This document shows, in pieces, positions 51,879-62,084 of a stretch of 64,000 nucleotides of DNA. Position 1 is the stretch's first letter; each line of letters starts with the position of its first letter. Origin of the DNA: Aquidulcibacter paucihalophilus. GTDB lineage: Bacteria > Pseudomonadota > Alphaproteobacteria > Caulobacterales > Aquidulcibacteraceae. Made by a program: the position numbers and the translations under genes. The stretch covers positions 25,776 to 89,775 of the forward strand of contig NZ_NCSQ01000032.1 in assembly GCF_002105465.1 (NCBI RefSeq), in the 5' to 3' direction. The notes below the pieces were generated by a model that saw nothing but the letters and a program-made list of their open reading frames with translations, ran no database searches and was not told the origin of the DNA.

Positions 51879-53213
51879 ATGGCTGTGCCAAATCCGGTTT
51901 GGCGGTCGTCGGAAAGAGCGGCTTGGCCTTTGGATCTGAAAGCGTTGCCCCTGACGCGCAACAGACTTGTGTTTAAGCTCGACCCGCGGGTGCAGAACCC
52001 GGGCCGCGGCAATGTGACCGTCATTACGGCGCTGGTTGCTGTCCCCTTGTCTTTGATTTTGGTGGCCGCCATTGAGCTTACCGCATTGAGCAATGAGCAT
52101 GCCGCCATGCAAGCCGCCGTTGACGCTGCAGCCCTTGCTGGCGCGCAGTCAATGACGATCGCAGGAACTTCGAAAAAGAGTGCGAGTGAGTATGCAGAGA
52201 AGTTTGCCCTGAGCCAAGTCGAAAACTTCGCCAAGCGGGCCAAAGTTGAATTTGATGCCAGCGATGGGCCAGACGGGTCCTTCACCGTGCGGGGTGAAGC
52301 GATCCGCTCGTCCTTTTTTGGCAATCTTGTCCCGCCCGGTGGCTTCAAGATCAATGTCGAGGCCACTGCAGAAGCGCTTGTGAAACAGCCTCTTTGCATT
52401 CTTGGCATGGATGATGGGAGCAGCGACAAAGCTGTCTCGGGGGCGGGTACCTCCAAAATCACGGCCCGAGGCTGTGTTGTGCATTCCAACAGCAATCATG
52501 AAGTTAAGCAAAAGGCGTCGATTGAAGCTGGGACCGTGCGGATGACTGGCAAAGCTATTGGAACCGCGTTTTCGCCGCAGCCGCAAATGGGCGCTCTCGC
52601 GATCGCCGATCCATTTAAGGACAGAATCATTGCGCCACCGAAGTCCTGTTCATCGGTCCCCGATGGCGGGGAAGTAGAAATGAGTTCGGGCACCAAGGTC
52701 TTGAGTCCTGGAACCCATCGGATTGAGTTTGAGATGAGTGGAACGGCAACCCTCAAGCTTTTGCCGGGAGAACATTATTTTTGTGAAGACTTAGAGTTTG
52801 AAGATGAATCCCGCCTGGAAGGTGAAGACACGGTGATGATCTTGATGAATGCCGAGCTGATGGTGCAGGACAAGACCTTTGTGTCTCTGGAAGGCCGTCG
52901 CTCAGGCGCTTGGTCGGGCTTTGTCATTGTTAGCAGCCGGAAGAGCAGCGAGCATGTCAGCTTCAAATCCCCAAATGTGGATCGGTTGCTTGGGACCATT
53001 TATCTTCCCGAGACCACAATCTATGTGACCTCGCCCGGCAGCATAGCAGACGGTTCACAATGGAGCGTTGTTGTGGCGCGTAATGTGATCACTTCAAACT
53101 CCGCAAATTTGGTGATTAACTCTGATTATGCGGGCTCACCGGTCCCGGTACCAGACGGGGTGGGCAATCGCACCGGCGGATCAAAATCGACCCCGCTCCG
53201 GCTACGGAATTAG
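51879..53213 (+). CDS. TadG/TadE-like pilus-assembly protein (without von Willebrand domain)
   Basis: A 444-residue protein with the typical TadE/TadG-like N-terminus: a basic stretch with RVQNPGRGNVTVITALVAVP, one membrane helix, and AAMQAAVDAAALAGAQ directly after it. The remainder is extracytoplasmic and beta-rich, with LLPGEHYFCEDLEFEDESRL and GTIYLPETTIYV. It lacks the von Willebrand domain found in the TadG-like protein at 57.8 kb. Other tad genes are not in the window. No good ribosome site was seen before the ATG at 51879, so the true start may lie a little downstream. Confidence 0.75.
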   Translation: MAVPNPVWRSSERAAWPLDLKALPLTRNRLVFKLDPRVQNPGRGNVTVITALVAVPLSLILVAAIELTALSNEHAAMQAAVDAAALAGAQSMTIAGTSKKSASEYAEKFALSQVENFAKRAKVEFDASDGPDGSFTVRGEAIRSSFFGNLVPPGGFKINVEATAEALVKQPLCILGMDDGSSDKAVSGAGTSKITARGCVVHSNSNHEVKQKASIEAGTVRMTGKAIGTAFSPQPQMGALAIADPFKDRIIAPPKSCSSVPDGGEVEMSSGTKVLSPGTHRIEFEMSGTATLKLLPGEHYFCEDLEFEDESRLEGEDTVMILMNAELMVQDKTFVSLEGRRSGAWSGFVIVSSRKSSEHVSFKSPNVDRLLGTIYLPETTIYVTSPGSIADGSQWSVVVARNVITSNSANLVINSDYAGSPVPVPDGVGNRTGGSKSTPLRLRN

Positions 53214-53281
53214 ACGAAGGCAACCTAAGTCGATGTGCATAGCTGTTCGGCCAAAGGGATAGGTCCAAGTCTCGGCGAACA

Positions 53282-54622
53282 TCAGGGAACCACACCCATG
53301 GCAGCCAATAGGCTGGCTGATGCTTGAAACCGATCTGCTGGCAGAGCGCGCACTTCGGCCTCTTCATCTTGTAGCAAGGCCTCTGCACGCAAGAGCTCAA
53401 GGGTGCTCAAGGTTCCCGCGCTATGCTGGGCGCGCGCTAGGGTGAGGGTGCGTCGTCTGGCTTCAAGGGCAGCGAGGCGCTGGGGTATCTGGGTTTGAAT
53501 GGTCTGAAGATTAATCCAAGCACGCATGACCTCATCAGCCGCAGTTAGCAACAAGCCTCGCTGGGCCGTGGCCAGACTTTCGAGTTCTAGCGCCGCGATA
53601 TGGCGTTGGGCCCGACGCCGTCCGCCATCCAGTACATTCATAGCCAAGCTCGCGGCAAGCTGTGTTGCTAGATGGCGCGGGGCAAGGAGGGAGTCGAATT
53701 GGCTGGAGGACCCTGTAATGCTGTGAGAGATCGACAAGTCTGGATAAAGCGCGCGCTGCGCTAAGCTGACCCGCACGCCCGCGGCAGACAGACGGATTTC
53801 CAGCGCCCGTAAGTCCGGCCGACCCGACAGGCTTTCAAAGGTGACTTCCTCCCTAAGGGGAGCCACATCCTCATTGAGCCCAAAATGAATCGGTTCTGGG
53901 CGGAGTATCAGGGGGTCGATGGCAAGTGTGGCTGCCAAAGCCGATGTTGCCTGCCGATCGTTCCGCTGCGCTTCGGTGAGGGCGACTTCGCTCGATCGGA
54001 GGGCCGCTTCAGCTTCGGCGGCATCGGCCAGAGTTGCCAGTCCGGCACGCTGGCGGGCTCGGATTCTTTCGGCAATCTCGTGTTGACGGCTTAAGGCGGT
54101 TCGTGCGCTCTCAAGGCCAATTGCGGCGCGGGTGCGATTGGCCAAAGCTTGCGCAAGTTGTAGGGCGAGGGCCACCCGCGCCCCGTCAATTTCAATGGCT
54201 TGGGCATCTGCTTCCAGTCGCGCTGCGCGCAATTCATCCCGTGCCTTGCCCCAAAGGTCTAGGGCCCAGCTCACACTGGTGGTGGCGCTATTGGTGCTGC
54301 GACTAGGGCGGTCTGGGTCGTCGCGGTTCCACGGCCGATCCTCACTCGCATTTAACTCTGCGCGGACTTGTGGGAACAGCGCTGCCCGCTGCCCACTGGC
54401 AGCAAAAACAGCCGCTCTTTGTCGCAGTTTGGCTTGTTCGATACTGGGTGCGCCAGAAAGGGTCACGGCCAAAAGGGCTGCGAATTCGGGTCCGCCAATC
54501 TGGCTCCAAAGCGAGGTCGGCCCCTCGCCCTTTGAGAGGGGTTCTGCGCGGGCTAAGCGCGGTAAACATGCGCCTATGGCCATGAGGACCAGCGCGTTTC
54601 GGCGCGTCAGTTTTGTTGTCAT
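53282..54622 (-). CDS. TolC-like outer membrane efflux protein
   Basis: A 446-residue outer membrane factor with two repeats of the efflux family, rich in Ala, Leu and Gln coiled-coil helices: the first around SWALDLWGKARDELRAARLEAD, the second around NVLDGGRRRAQRHIAAL. The N-terminus LTRRNALVLMAIGACLPRLARA is an export signal with a twin-arginine pair. Its start overlaps the HlyD gene stop (ATGA). It completes a three-part exporter with the HlyD-like lipoprotein and the ABC/DevC pair. The exported substrate is unknown. Confidence 0.87.
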   Translation of the reverse strand: MTTKLTRRNALVLMAIGACLPRLARAEPLSKGEGPTSLWSQIGGPEFAALLAVTLSGAPSIEQAKLRQRAAVFAASGQRAALFPQVRAELNASEDRPWNRDDPDRPSRSTNSATTSVSWALDLWGKARDELRAARLEADAQAIEIDGARVALALQLAQALANRTRAAIGLESARTALSRQHEIAERIRARQRAGLATLADAAEAEAALRSSEVALTEAQRNDRQATSALAATLAIDPLILRPEPIHFGLNEDVAPLREEVTFESLSGRPDLRALEIRLSAAGVRVSLAQRALYPDLSISHSITGSSSQFDSLLAPRHLATQLAASLAMNVLDGGRRRAQRHIAALELESLATAQRGLLLTAADEVMRAWINLQTIQTQIPQRLAALEARRRTLTLARAQHSAGTLSTLELLRAEALLQDEEAEVRALPADRFQASASLLAAMGVVP

Positions 54623-55854
54623 GGCTTTGCGTCCCGAAGAAAGTGGACCCGAACCCGTTGCCCAATCAGCAAGTTTTGGTTCTCAACAGAGGTAACCACT
54701 TCAATGACCCGGTCATCTGCGCGGGCGTTTGGATCATCGTCGCGGCGGCTCACGCCAAACACTTGCCCCACGCGCAGCACTTTCCCTTTGATTTCAGGAC
54801 GGGTGCTGCCTTCAACCTTGACGTTCACCCGCTGCCCCGGTTTGACGACCTCAACCATGGATTCCTCAAGTTCGCTGCGAATGATTTTGGCGTTGAAGGG
54901 GGCAAGGGTGAAGAGCGAGGTGACATTCAAAGTCGATGCCCCAACGCCAGGTCTGGCGGCGGCCCGAACGATTATTCCAGCCACCGGTGCCCGGATTTGA
55001 CGTTGCTCCACCTCAAGGCGCGCGGACAGGACGCGCGCTTCTGCAGCCTGCAGTTCGGCCCGCGCCGAAGCCAAGTCCGATTGCAACACGCGCATACGTG
55101 CTGTCGCTTCGACGATGGAACGGCCAAGCTCTGCGCGGATGACATCGACTTCGCGGCGCAAGAAACGCACGCGGTCGCCCGCTTCACTGCGTGTCTTGTC
55201 GGTCTCAGCCTTGAGCGCGCGCAATTCTGACTCAAGTCGCTTTCGCTCATCGCGAGCGCGGTCCAGCGCCTGAAGGGTGTCTGCGCCTTGATCGACCAGA
55301 TCGACAAGCCTTTCTTCTTCACGCCGGGCCGCGGACGCTTGAACCTCCAAACTGGCCAGACGGGCGCTGAGGGGATCTGGCCGGCCCGTGCCTTCAGATC
55401 TGGCGCGTTCGCGCTCTGCCGCCGCCAATTGTTCTTGAAGCAACGAAAGTCGAGCTCTCGAAGCGCTTACCTCCGACCTGCCACTTAAGCGCTGGACTTC
55501 ATCCTTGGCGGAAGCAAGTTGGGCTACCAAACCGTCCAGCCGTGCAGCTTGGGTATCGCGGGCAGCCATGGCTTCGGCCAGCGCCGCGCTCGGCACACGT
55601 TCATCCTGGCGGGCCAGCAATTGCCCTTGTTCGACGGAGTCGCCTTCTTCCACATAGACTTGGGTGATAACCCCGTCGCGCGATGCCGCAATTGCGATCA
55701 CACCGCCCTCGACATCGACGCGGCCCTTGGCCACTGCCGCGGCTTCGCCCTGTGCATTGGCGTCGGCTTCAGGCGTGCTTGGATCTTCTTGTGGGCCACA
55801 GGCGGCAAACAGTAGAGCCGCAAGCGCGACAATGAGTGGCTTAGATGCATTCAT
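54619..55854 (-). CDS. HlyD/DevB-like periplasmic adaptor lipoprotein
   Basis: A 411-residue membrane fusion protein that would link the inner-membrane ABC exporter to the TolC-like channel. The N-terminus MNASKPLIVALAALLFAACG ends in a lipobox Cys. Residues 50-90 contain the first half of the lipoyl domain (VYVEEGDSVEQGQLLAR), 90-270 a long alpha-helical coiled coil rich in Arg, Glu and Ala, and then IRAPVAGIIVRAAARPG and a beta-barrel domain. Start at ATG 55854; a longer frame to 55923 runs into the ATPase gene. It follows the ATPase by 5 bases. Confidence 0.9.
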   Translation of the reverse strand: MNASKPLIVALAALLFAACGPQEDPSTPEADANAQGEAAAVAKGRVDVEGGVIAIAASRDGVITQVYVEEGDSVEQGQLLARQDERVPSAALAEAMAARDTQAARLDGLVAQLASAKDEVQRLSGRSEVSASRARLSLLQEQLAAAERERARSEGTGRPDPLSARLASLEVQASAARREEERLVDLVDQGADTLQALDRARDERKRLESELRALKAETDKTRSEAGDRVRFLRREVDVIRAELGRSIVEATARMRVLQSDLASARAELQAAEARVLSARLEVEQRQIRAPVAGIIVRAAARPGVGASTLNVTSLFTLAPFNAKIIRSELEESMVEVVKPGQRVNVKVEGSTRPEIKGKVLRVGQVFGVSRRDDDPNARADDRVIEVVTSVENQNLLIGQRVRVHFLRDAKP

Positions 55855-55859
55855 GAAGC

Positions 55860-56573
55860 TTAACTCCTTCGATCCTGGCGCGTCGCATCGGTTTCTGATG
55901 AGATGCGGCCATCTTCGATCCACAATTGGCGGTCTGCATGGTCCTTCAAGCGCGGGTCATGGGTGACGCATAAGACCGCGGCGCCGGTTGTGTGGGCTGC
56001 GGTCCTCAGTAGGTCAGCGATGCGCTCACCATTAGCCCGATCCAATGCGGAGGTTGGCTCGTCCGCAAATAAGAGGCGCGGCTGCTTGGCGAGTGCGCGC
56101 GCAGTAGCGACGCGTTGTTTCTCGCCGCCCGACAATTGTCTGGGTAGAAGGTCGACCCGGTCACCCAAGCCCACCTGCTCTAAAGCCGCGATTGAGCGCT
56201 CTATCGCTTCGCGGGGCGCAAGCCCCATCGTTTCCAGAACGGTTTGGACATTTTCGCGCGCGCTTAAAGCAGGGAACAGATTAAAGCCTTGAAAAATGAA
56301 GCCAACTGAAGCCAGGCGCAGCTTTTCCCGATTGGCTTCCGATAGGCTCCACAGGTCTTCGCCGAGGGCAATCACCGTCCCATCATCGGGTTTCAATAGA
56401 CCTGACACCATAGCCAGTAGGGTCGATTTGCCAGATCCGGATGGGCCCATCAACAGGGTGAGTTGCCCTGCATGCAAGGCGAAGTCCTGGTGATCAATCA
56501 CGGTTTTGGCGGTAGCCCCGTCGCCAAATCGTTTGGTGAGCCCCGTTGCCTTGATGCTTGTCTGCGCGGTCAT
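55860..56573 (-). CDS. ABC exporter ATP-binding protein (DevA/LolD/MacB type)
   Basis: A 237-residue ATPase. Walker A GPSGSGKST is near residue 41, the Q-loop is in FIFQGFNLFP, LSGGEKQRVATARAL is the signature motif, LLFADEPTSALD is Walker B, and CVTHDPR contains the switch His. This is the form found with DevC/MacB-type permeases. The ATG at 56573 overlaps the DevC stop; longer readings are antisense-like and lack family sequence. It powers export with the frameshifted permease gene upstream. Confidence 0.93.
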   Translation of the reverse strand: MTAQTSIKATGLTKRFGDGATAKTVIDHQDFALHAGQLTLLMGPSGSGKSTLLAMVSGLLKPDDGTVIALGEDLWSLSEANREKLRLASVGFIFQGFNLFPALSARENVQTVLETMGLAPREAIERSIAALEQVGLGDRVDLLPRQLSGGEKQRVATARALAKQPRLLFADEPTSALDRANGERIADLLRTAAHTTGAAVLCVTHDPRLKDHADRQLWIEDGRISSETDATRQDRRS

Positions 56574-57711
56574 AGCAACAACTCGGTTGGGTTGGAGCGG
56601 TAAAGCGCCCGGACCGCATGTATGCCAGACAGAAGGGCGACAATCAGCAGAAATAGGCAACACGTCACACTTGCTGGCCACGGATAAGCGATGGCAACCT
56701 TCAAAGCGCCAGCCAGAACCTGCACCAAACCGGCACCCACCAACATGACGGGAATGCCGACCAGTCCGACCCAAATGGCTTGTTCGACCACAATCGCGCG
56801 CAGTTTAGAGGCGGGAACGCCAAGCGCCCGAAGGGATGCGAGCTCTTTCAACTGGGCCAAAACCGCGCCGCGCAACGTTTGACTTGTTACGCCAATCCCC
56901 ACCAAAAAAGCGACAAATGCCGAAAAGCCAAAGGATGCGCCCGCGCCAGAATCAATGAGCCAAACCATTTCCGAACTTTCGATCAGATCATGTTTCTCCC
57001 AGACCGTGTAAGGGGCTTCTAAGGCGTTGGCATTGAGCCGGTCACGTGTGGCCTCGGCTTCCCGCGGGTCTTTCACTTGAATGAGGTAAAGCGGGTTGGA
57101 GCGATCATCATCGCCAAGCAATCGCGCGGTGGCCTGGGAAGCGAACACAAAGGCCCCCCAAGAACTTCGAAAGCCAGAGGTAAAGCCGACAACGCGGACG
57201 CGTTGACGATTGATCTCGGCTGTATCGCCAATGCGGTTGATCCCCAGTTTTCGCGCGTCAGCTTCGTCAATCAGCACCGCACCTGGTTCGGAAAGGGCAG
57301 CCATAAGGTTCTGGGGAATTGATTGCATCCGCGCCGGCGAGGTTGGATCTAAGGAGAGCGGGATACCCAATACGGGCACCCGGCGGCTGCCTTTGCGCCA
57401 ATCGCCGCCAAATTGTCCTTGACGATCCACGCCTTCAACCGCTGGATCAACCCAGAAGCGGCCAACATAACGTTCAGAATGTCTACCGAGGCATCAAAGC
57501 TTAACGAATCGCCCGAGGTTACAATGAGGTCGGCGTTGGACTGTCGTAACGTGACGGTGAAGGTCGCAAATTGGCCGAACAACAAGCCAATTTGGGCCAA
57601 CATCAAAAGCCCAGACAAGCCAAGGGCGGCAACCGCCGCCGCATAGCGGCGCCAGTCATAAATCAAGGTGCGGCGGGCAATCGAGACTCTGGGGAAGCTT
57701 TGCTCGCTCAT
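56570..57711 (-). pseudogene. DevC-like ABC exporter permease, split by a single-base frameshift
   Basis: Two overlapping reading frames make up one DevC-type permease. The N-terminal frame starts at ATG 57711 (MSEQSFPRVSIARRTLIYDW, then one membrane helix and NADLIVTSGDSLSFDAS) and stops at 57349. The C-terminal frame is open from 57493 and continues SERYVGRFWVDP, GGDWRKGSRR and PSNLYLIQ-like periplasmic sequence, then three membrane helices and the typical end RSNPTELLL. The full span is 1142 nt, one base short of 381 codons, the normal DevC size. The shift lies in 57349-57493, most likely near 57470-57493. It is either a real null mutation or a sequencing error. Confidence 0.8.
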
Positions 57712-57822
57712 GTGCGCACTTCTGCGCTGCCTCCGTTGAGAGGCCATGGAAGAAGTGTGGAGCGCCTGTGGAGGCGCAGCGCGAGATGCCAGAAGCCTCG
57801 CGACTTCCGGGACACTCGTATG

Positions 57823-59752
57823 TTATTCTTTCAAGCGCAGGCTGAAGGTTTCGCGTGCAATCTGTTCAAATGTTGCATTCAACTGGCTGGCATCCACCGC
57901 AAAGGCGCGTGTCGGATCTCCAGCGCAGGTACGAAGGCGGCTGACCGCATCGCTGTCTGATACGTTGATCGCCACCGTATAAAGTTCGATCTTATAGGTT
58001 TCCCGGATAGCGGTACACCAAGATTGCATGCGGCTGTCGAGGGTAGTCCGGTCGGGCGATCCTGAACAACCCGGAGCCCCCGATTCGCTACATCCCCAAT
58101 AGCCGGGGAAGTTAATGGCTTGCTCATTGGCCCCATCGGTCATCAACACCATAACTTTCGTAGCGTTGCTGGACCCGAAGGGCTCTGGCCTTGCATGCTG
58201 GAAGAAGTTGGCCCACTCGCTGCGCGGCGAAAGGGCACGTAAGCCCCAGCGCAAGCCGACATCAGCATGCGTGCCACCTGGAGAGGGCGACAGGCGATCA
58301 ATCGTATTGATAAGCTGGGTTCGATTGGCTGAGAGGCCAAGCATGGGCATTGGGCAGTTTAGGTTTGGCCCCGTGATGCGGCGGAAGCTATCCCACGTCT
58401 GTTTGGGGACCCAGGAACACCAAGCGCCATTGGCATTATTCCACGCGATTTCATTATAGTCTGCGACACAGCCATTGGCGGTGCCGGTATTGAGATCCAA
58501 GCGACAGCCCGAGCCGCTGATACAAGCTTGCGACCCGTTGAAATTGAAAAAGGCGTTGCGCGTTCCATTATTGTCGTTTTGCGAGCAATTGATGGTGGTG
58601 ATGCTTGGGCTGCCAGATGGGCAGGAATTATAGTTGCGCGCGTAAGGATTATTGACGCAAGCCGCATTGATTGCAGTCTTGCCAAGGCTCAAGAACGCAA
58701 ATGACTCAGGCTTTTTGCCCGGAAGCTCCATCTTTCCTTGTGTCTTTGGGGGAGGTGGGCTGCCGCCGCCGCCACCGCCGCCGCCACCGCCACCGCAGCC
58801 GGTCCAATTGTCACACATTTTGGTAGCGACAAATCCTTTAGTCCGCGTAGCATTATTCACGCGCGGGGGCACGCGAAGGGCATTCCATGTCATGCCAGAT
58901 TTGAGGTCATCATTGGCGGTCAGGCTTTCGCCCGTGCCAGAGATACAACCACGCCAGCCAACTGGCGCGAACATAGAGGTGAGGGTGGCGCTGCTTTCGC
59001 TAATATTGGACGAACGACTGATCGTATTGCTGGGCAAGGAACGTGTGCCGGCATCAGCGGTGCTGCGAACCGGTGCGGGCGAATTGTCCCAAGTTTGGTC
59101 TGGGACTTCGCCGCGAATATTCACAGTCGTTGTCCACGGGATAACGGCCACGCGCAAACGGTCTGGGATGGTGATGGTATTGAACAGCGTGTTGACAAAG
59201 GTCTTGGCGGCACTGCGCATCTGGGTAAAGCGCGTGGTCGGGTGACCGTCATATTGGAACATCGATGCCGTCGTATCCATGACGACAGCTACTTCCAGAC
59301 GCTTATCAGCCCCAGCGGTGGCGACACCCACAGCCCGTAGGGCAACGGTTGAACGGCCAATGATCCCGCCCAAAATTAAGCTTTGGTTGCCCGTTCCAGT
59401 CAGGCGGGCTGAACCGTCTGCATCCCAAGTTACCACAGCTTGAAGATTGCTAACCCCTCGATCGGCACCCGGCGCAGAGGCTAGGAAGGTTTTGGTGCCG
59501 GCCGCAACCCCCGCAGCCCGGGCCACAGTCTCGCTTTCAGACGCCTTATCGCTTTGTTCGCGCTTGGCGGCCAAGGCCCCCGCATCTGCAGCTGCCGCCA
59601 ACGAGGCTTTGGTGTTGGAAATACGGGTCAGTTCTATCGCGGCGCCCAGGACACCCAGAGAAACTGCAGAGACCAAGGCAAAGACAATGGCGACGTTGCC
59701 CCTTTCGCTGCGCGCCAGTTTTGTCGCAACAAAGGTTTTTTGAGTATCTCAT
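57823..59752 (-). CDS. TadG-like protein with von Willebrand factor A domain; probable 1-nt frameshift at an A6 run near the start
   Basis: The main frame begins with the TadE/TadG-like helix (ERGNVAIVFALVSAVSLGVL, then AAADAGALAAK). It has a vWA domain opening with VAVVMDTTASM (MIDAS of the DxTxS form) and ending with MVLMTDGANEQ and LYTVAINVS. A cysteine-rich insert with eleven consecutive glycines and SPPPP lies near residue 290. The frame has no ATG or GTG start. The likely start is ATG 59752, with GAGGGG 8 bases upstream, but it is out of frame by one base; reading five instead of six A residues (T6 at 59736-59741) restores it. The first in-frame start-like codon otherwise is TTG 59676. 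Confidence 0.75.
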
Positions 59753-60914
59753 CAGTAATTCCCCTCAAAGTGCCAAAGATTGAGAAGCACTCGGGTGATA
59801 AATAGCAAGTAAGTTACTAATGAGCGCTAAAAGCGACTGGAATTGAGAAGTAAATTAGGTGGTCAAAATCAAATTAGGATATAGATATTGTCTTGTTATC
59901 TTGTTGGATTAGTGCTGAAGACATTCGAAAACGGACAGATTTGCTGCAGATTAACTGGCAGGTAATCCTGATATCAAAGATCAACCTTATCCCGTGGCCG
60001 GCATCGACGGGGCCATGGTCCCTTCAAGTCCATATCGATGGCAGCGAGGACACCCCTTCTTCCCAGTGCTCGAGAAGCTTCGATTCCTGGTGGGGCGTGA
60101 AACAGTAACGTACACCGTTATTCCACAGAACGCCCATAGCGAGCGTATGGCCAAGGCGGCGCTGGTCTTCCAAGATGGGGAACGCACGTCGGATTAGGCC
60201 TGACACAATAAGACTTTGAGCTGCCAGCCCCGGCGTGGAGTTAGGTCGGCCTTGGTGCATTCAAAGACAAGAATGGGCCTGATGGTGCCAAGCGCGCTGC
60301 GGCCCAAACCTATAGGGATGATCAGCCTTGCCCAAACAGAAGACCGATGTTGGGGTCTTGGTGAACCGCCACAGTCTGATCTTCACTTTGCCCGATAGCG
60401 TGACAGGGACCAGCCGAACTGGATGGCACCACCCCGTAAAGCTAGTCCCAACAGGAATGCGCCCGATACAGCTATTTCGTGCCCAAGAGGATAAAGCCAA
60501 CCATATCCATCTGATTGCGCGAGGCAACCAAAGCGCTCGTCAATGAAAAGACACGGATTCCGAGCCAATCAAGCGCCGCGATCAGATTTTCAAACTCAAG
60601 CCGCCCCTTTCGAATCCGCGCCAATAGCATCCTGCGAACAACATAAGTTCAAGTCGTGCAGAGATTACCCGCTTTGTGGGCTGCCTAAAGCATCTTCCGA
60701 GATTGAAACCCCGGCCTCGATCTCCGCGTCTTATCATCTAGCTTGTCACGATTGGCGGCTTAACGCCCGCAAATGGAGAAAACGATCCCAATTTGGCAAG
60801 CTTCTGCTGAGATGGAGCATGAAGGCTTTGCGCCAGAGGTTGCCGTTTGGGGGGTGTTGACCTTTGCTACTGCCCGCAGCGCTTGGCGTGGGTTGCACCT
60901 GACGAGAGCTCCAG
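59753..60914. other. Gene-poor stretch, no supportable gene
   Basis: About 1.16 kb between the TadG-like gene and the GH130 gene. Only short frames occur on both strands, none with recognisable domains or convincing ribosome sites. The first 140 bases are AT-rich and probably contain the promoter of the TadG-like gene. The rest could be decayed coding DNA; on the minus strand a short open stretch near 60500-60640 reads LLARIRKGRLEFENLIAALD before it stops. No inverted repeats or transposase remains were identified. Confidence 0.5.
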
Positions 60915-62084
60915 TCAGGCGTTTCCTAAGATGAGTGCCTGTCTTTGTTCAAAGGCGCCGCGTGACGATAGGCTGTCGGGGGGCGTGTTGAGGGCATAGT
61001 CGCACAATTCGTCTAGGCGCGTTTCGGCGACATGGACGCGGGTGTCTGATGAAGCATAATAAATAAGCACCCGACCCGTTTCTGGCTCATGGGCCCAGCC
61101 ATTGCAGAAGGCGACATTGGAAACATCGCCCACACGCTCTCCGCCTTGCGGGGCGATCAGATAGCCGCCGGGTGCAGCGATCACGCGCCACGGCTCTTTC
61201 AAGTCGGTCAGCAGTACATAAAGCACATAGCGCAAGCCGGCTGCGGTATCGCGCACGCCATGGGCCAGATGCAGCCAGCCATAGGGGGTTTTGAGGGGAG
61301 GGGGGCCTTGGCCGTTCTTGACCTCTTTGATGGTGTGATAAGCGCGGGGGTCGACAATTTCTTGCCTTGAAATGCGCGCGCGCCGCATGTCTTCCACTAA
61401 GGCCCAGCCAATGCCGCCGCCGCCGCCAACATCAACAAAGCCGTCTTGAGGGCGGGTATAAAGTAGGTATTGGCCGTCAACATATTCTGGGTGAAGGGTA
61501 ACATTGCGCTGTTGCCCAGGTCCTGCATCCAAGTCTGGCAGGCGTTCCCACGTGCGGAAATCCTTAGTGCGGACGATGCCGCATCCGGCCACCGCGGCGG
61601 TGAGATCATGGGGCAGCGCCAAATCCTTTCGCTCGGTACAGAATAGGCCATAGATCCAGCCGTCCTCATGCCGGGTCAGGCGCATGTCGTAAATATTGGT
61701 ATCTGGTGGGGTGCCCTCAGGGATGTCGAGCGGATGGTCCCAAAAGCGAAAGCCATCGACGCCGGTTTCACTTTCAGCCATGCCGAAAAAGGATTTGCGA
61801 TCGGCCCCCTCTACGCGCGCGACCAACAGATATTTGCCCTGATGATAGAGCGCGCCGGGGTTAAAGGCAGCATTGACACCAAGCCGCTCTAAGAAGCGCG
61901 GGTTTCTGTCTGCCGAGAAGTCAAACCGCCATGCAAGGGGAACATGGTCGCGCGTTAACACCGGATAGCGGAAGCGGCAAAACACGCCGTTGGCGCTGGG
62001 CATTTGTTCGTTTGAACGCAGCAAAAGGGCATCAAATTCTGCCTGAATGCGCAGTTTTCGAGCGTCTACGGCTTCCCACGACAT
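60915..62084 (-). CDS. 4-O-beta-D-mannosyl-D-glucose phosphorylase (GH130_1)
   Basis: Phosphorolyses mannosyl-glucose to mannose 1-phosphate and glucose in the cytoplasm, a step in beta-mannan use. The 389-residue protein is very close to characterised Bacteroides MGP: NGVFCRFRYPVLT, LVARVEGADRKSFFGMAES, the catalytic Asp D133 in NIYDMRLTRHEDGWIYG, QQRNVTLHPE, YHTIKEVKNGQGPPPLKTP and IYYASSDTRVHVA. Start taken at ATG 62084 (AAAGG 10 bases upstream); a GTG at 62126 is an alternative close to the first operator. It is divergent from a TonB-dependent receptor. Confidence 0.93.
   Translation of the reverse strand: MSWEAVDARKLRIQAEFDALLLRSNEQMPSANGVFCRFRYPVLTRDHVPLAWRFDFSADRNPRFLERLGVNAAFNPGALYHQGKYLLVARVEGADRKSFFGMAESETGVDGFRFWDHPLDIPEGTPPDTNIYDMRLTRHEDGWIYGLFCTERKDLALPHDLTAAVAGCGIVRTKDFRTWERLPDLDAGPGQQRNVTLHPEYVDGQYLLYTRPQDGFVDVGGGGGIGWALVEDMRRARISRQEIVDPRAYHTIKEVKNGQGPPPLKTPYGWLHLAHGVRDTAAGLRYVLYVLLTDLKEPWRVIAAPGGYLIAPQGGERVGDVSNVAFCNGWAHEPETGRVLIYYASSDTRVHVAETRLDELCDYALNTPPDSLSSRGAFEQRQALILGNA

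Noticed and set aside
60024..60527. Minus-strand frames in the 60-kb gap as transposase remains
   Set aside because: No DDE motif, inverted repeats or target duplication could be seen.
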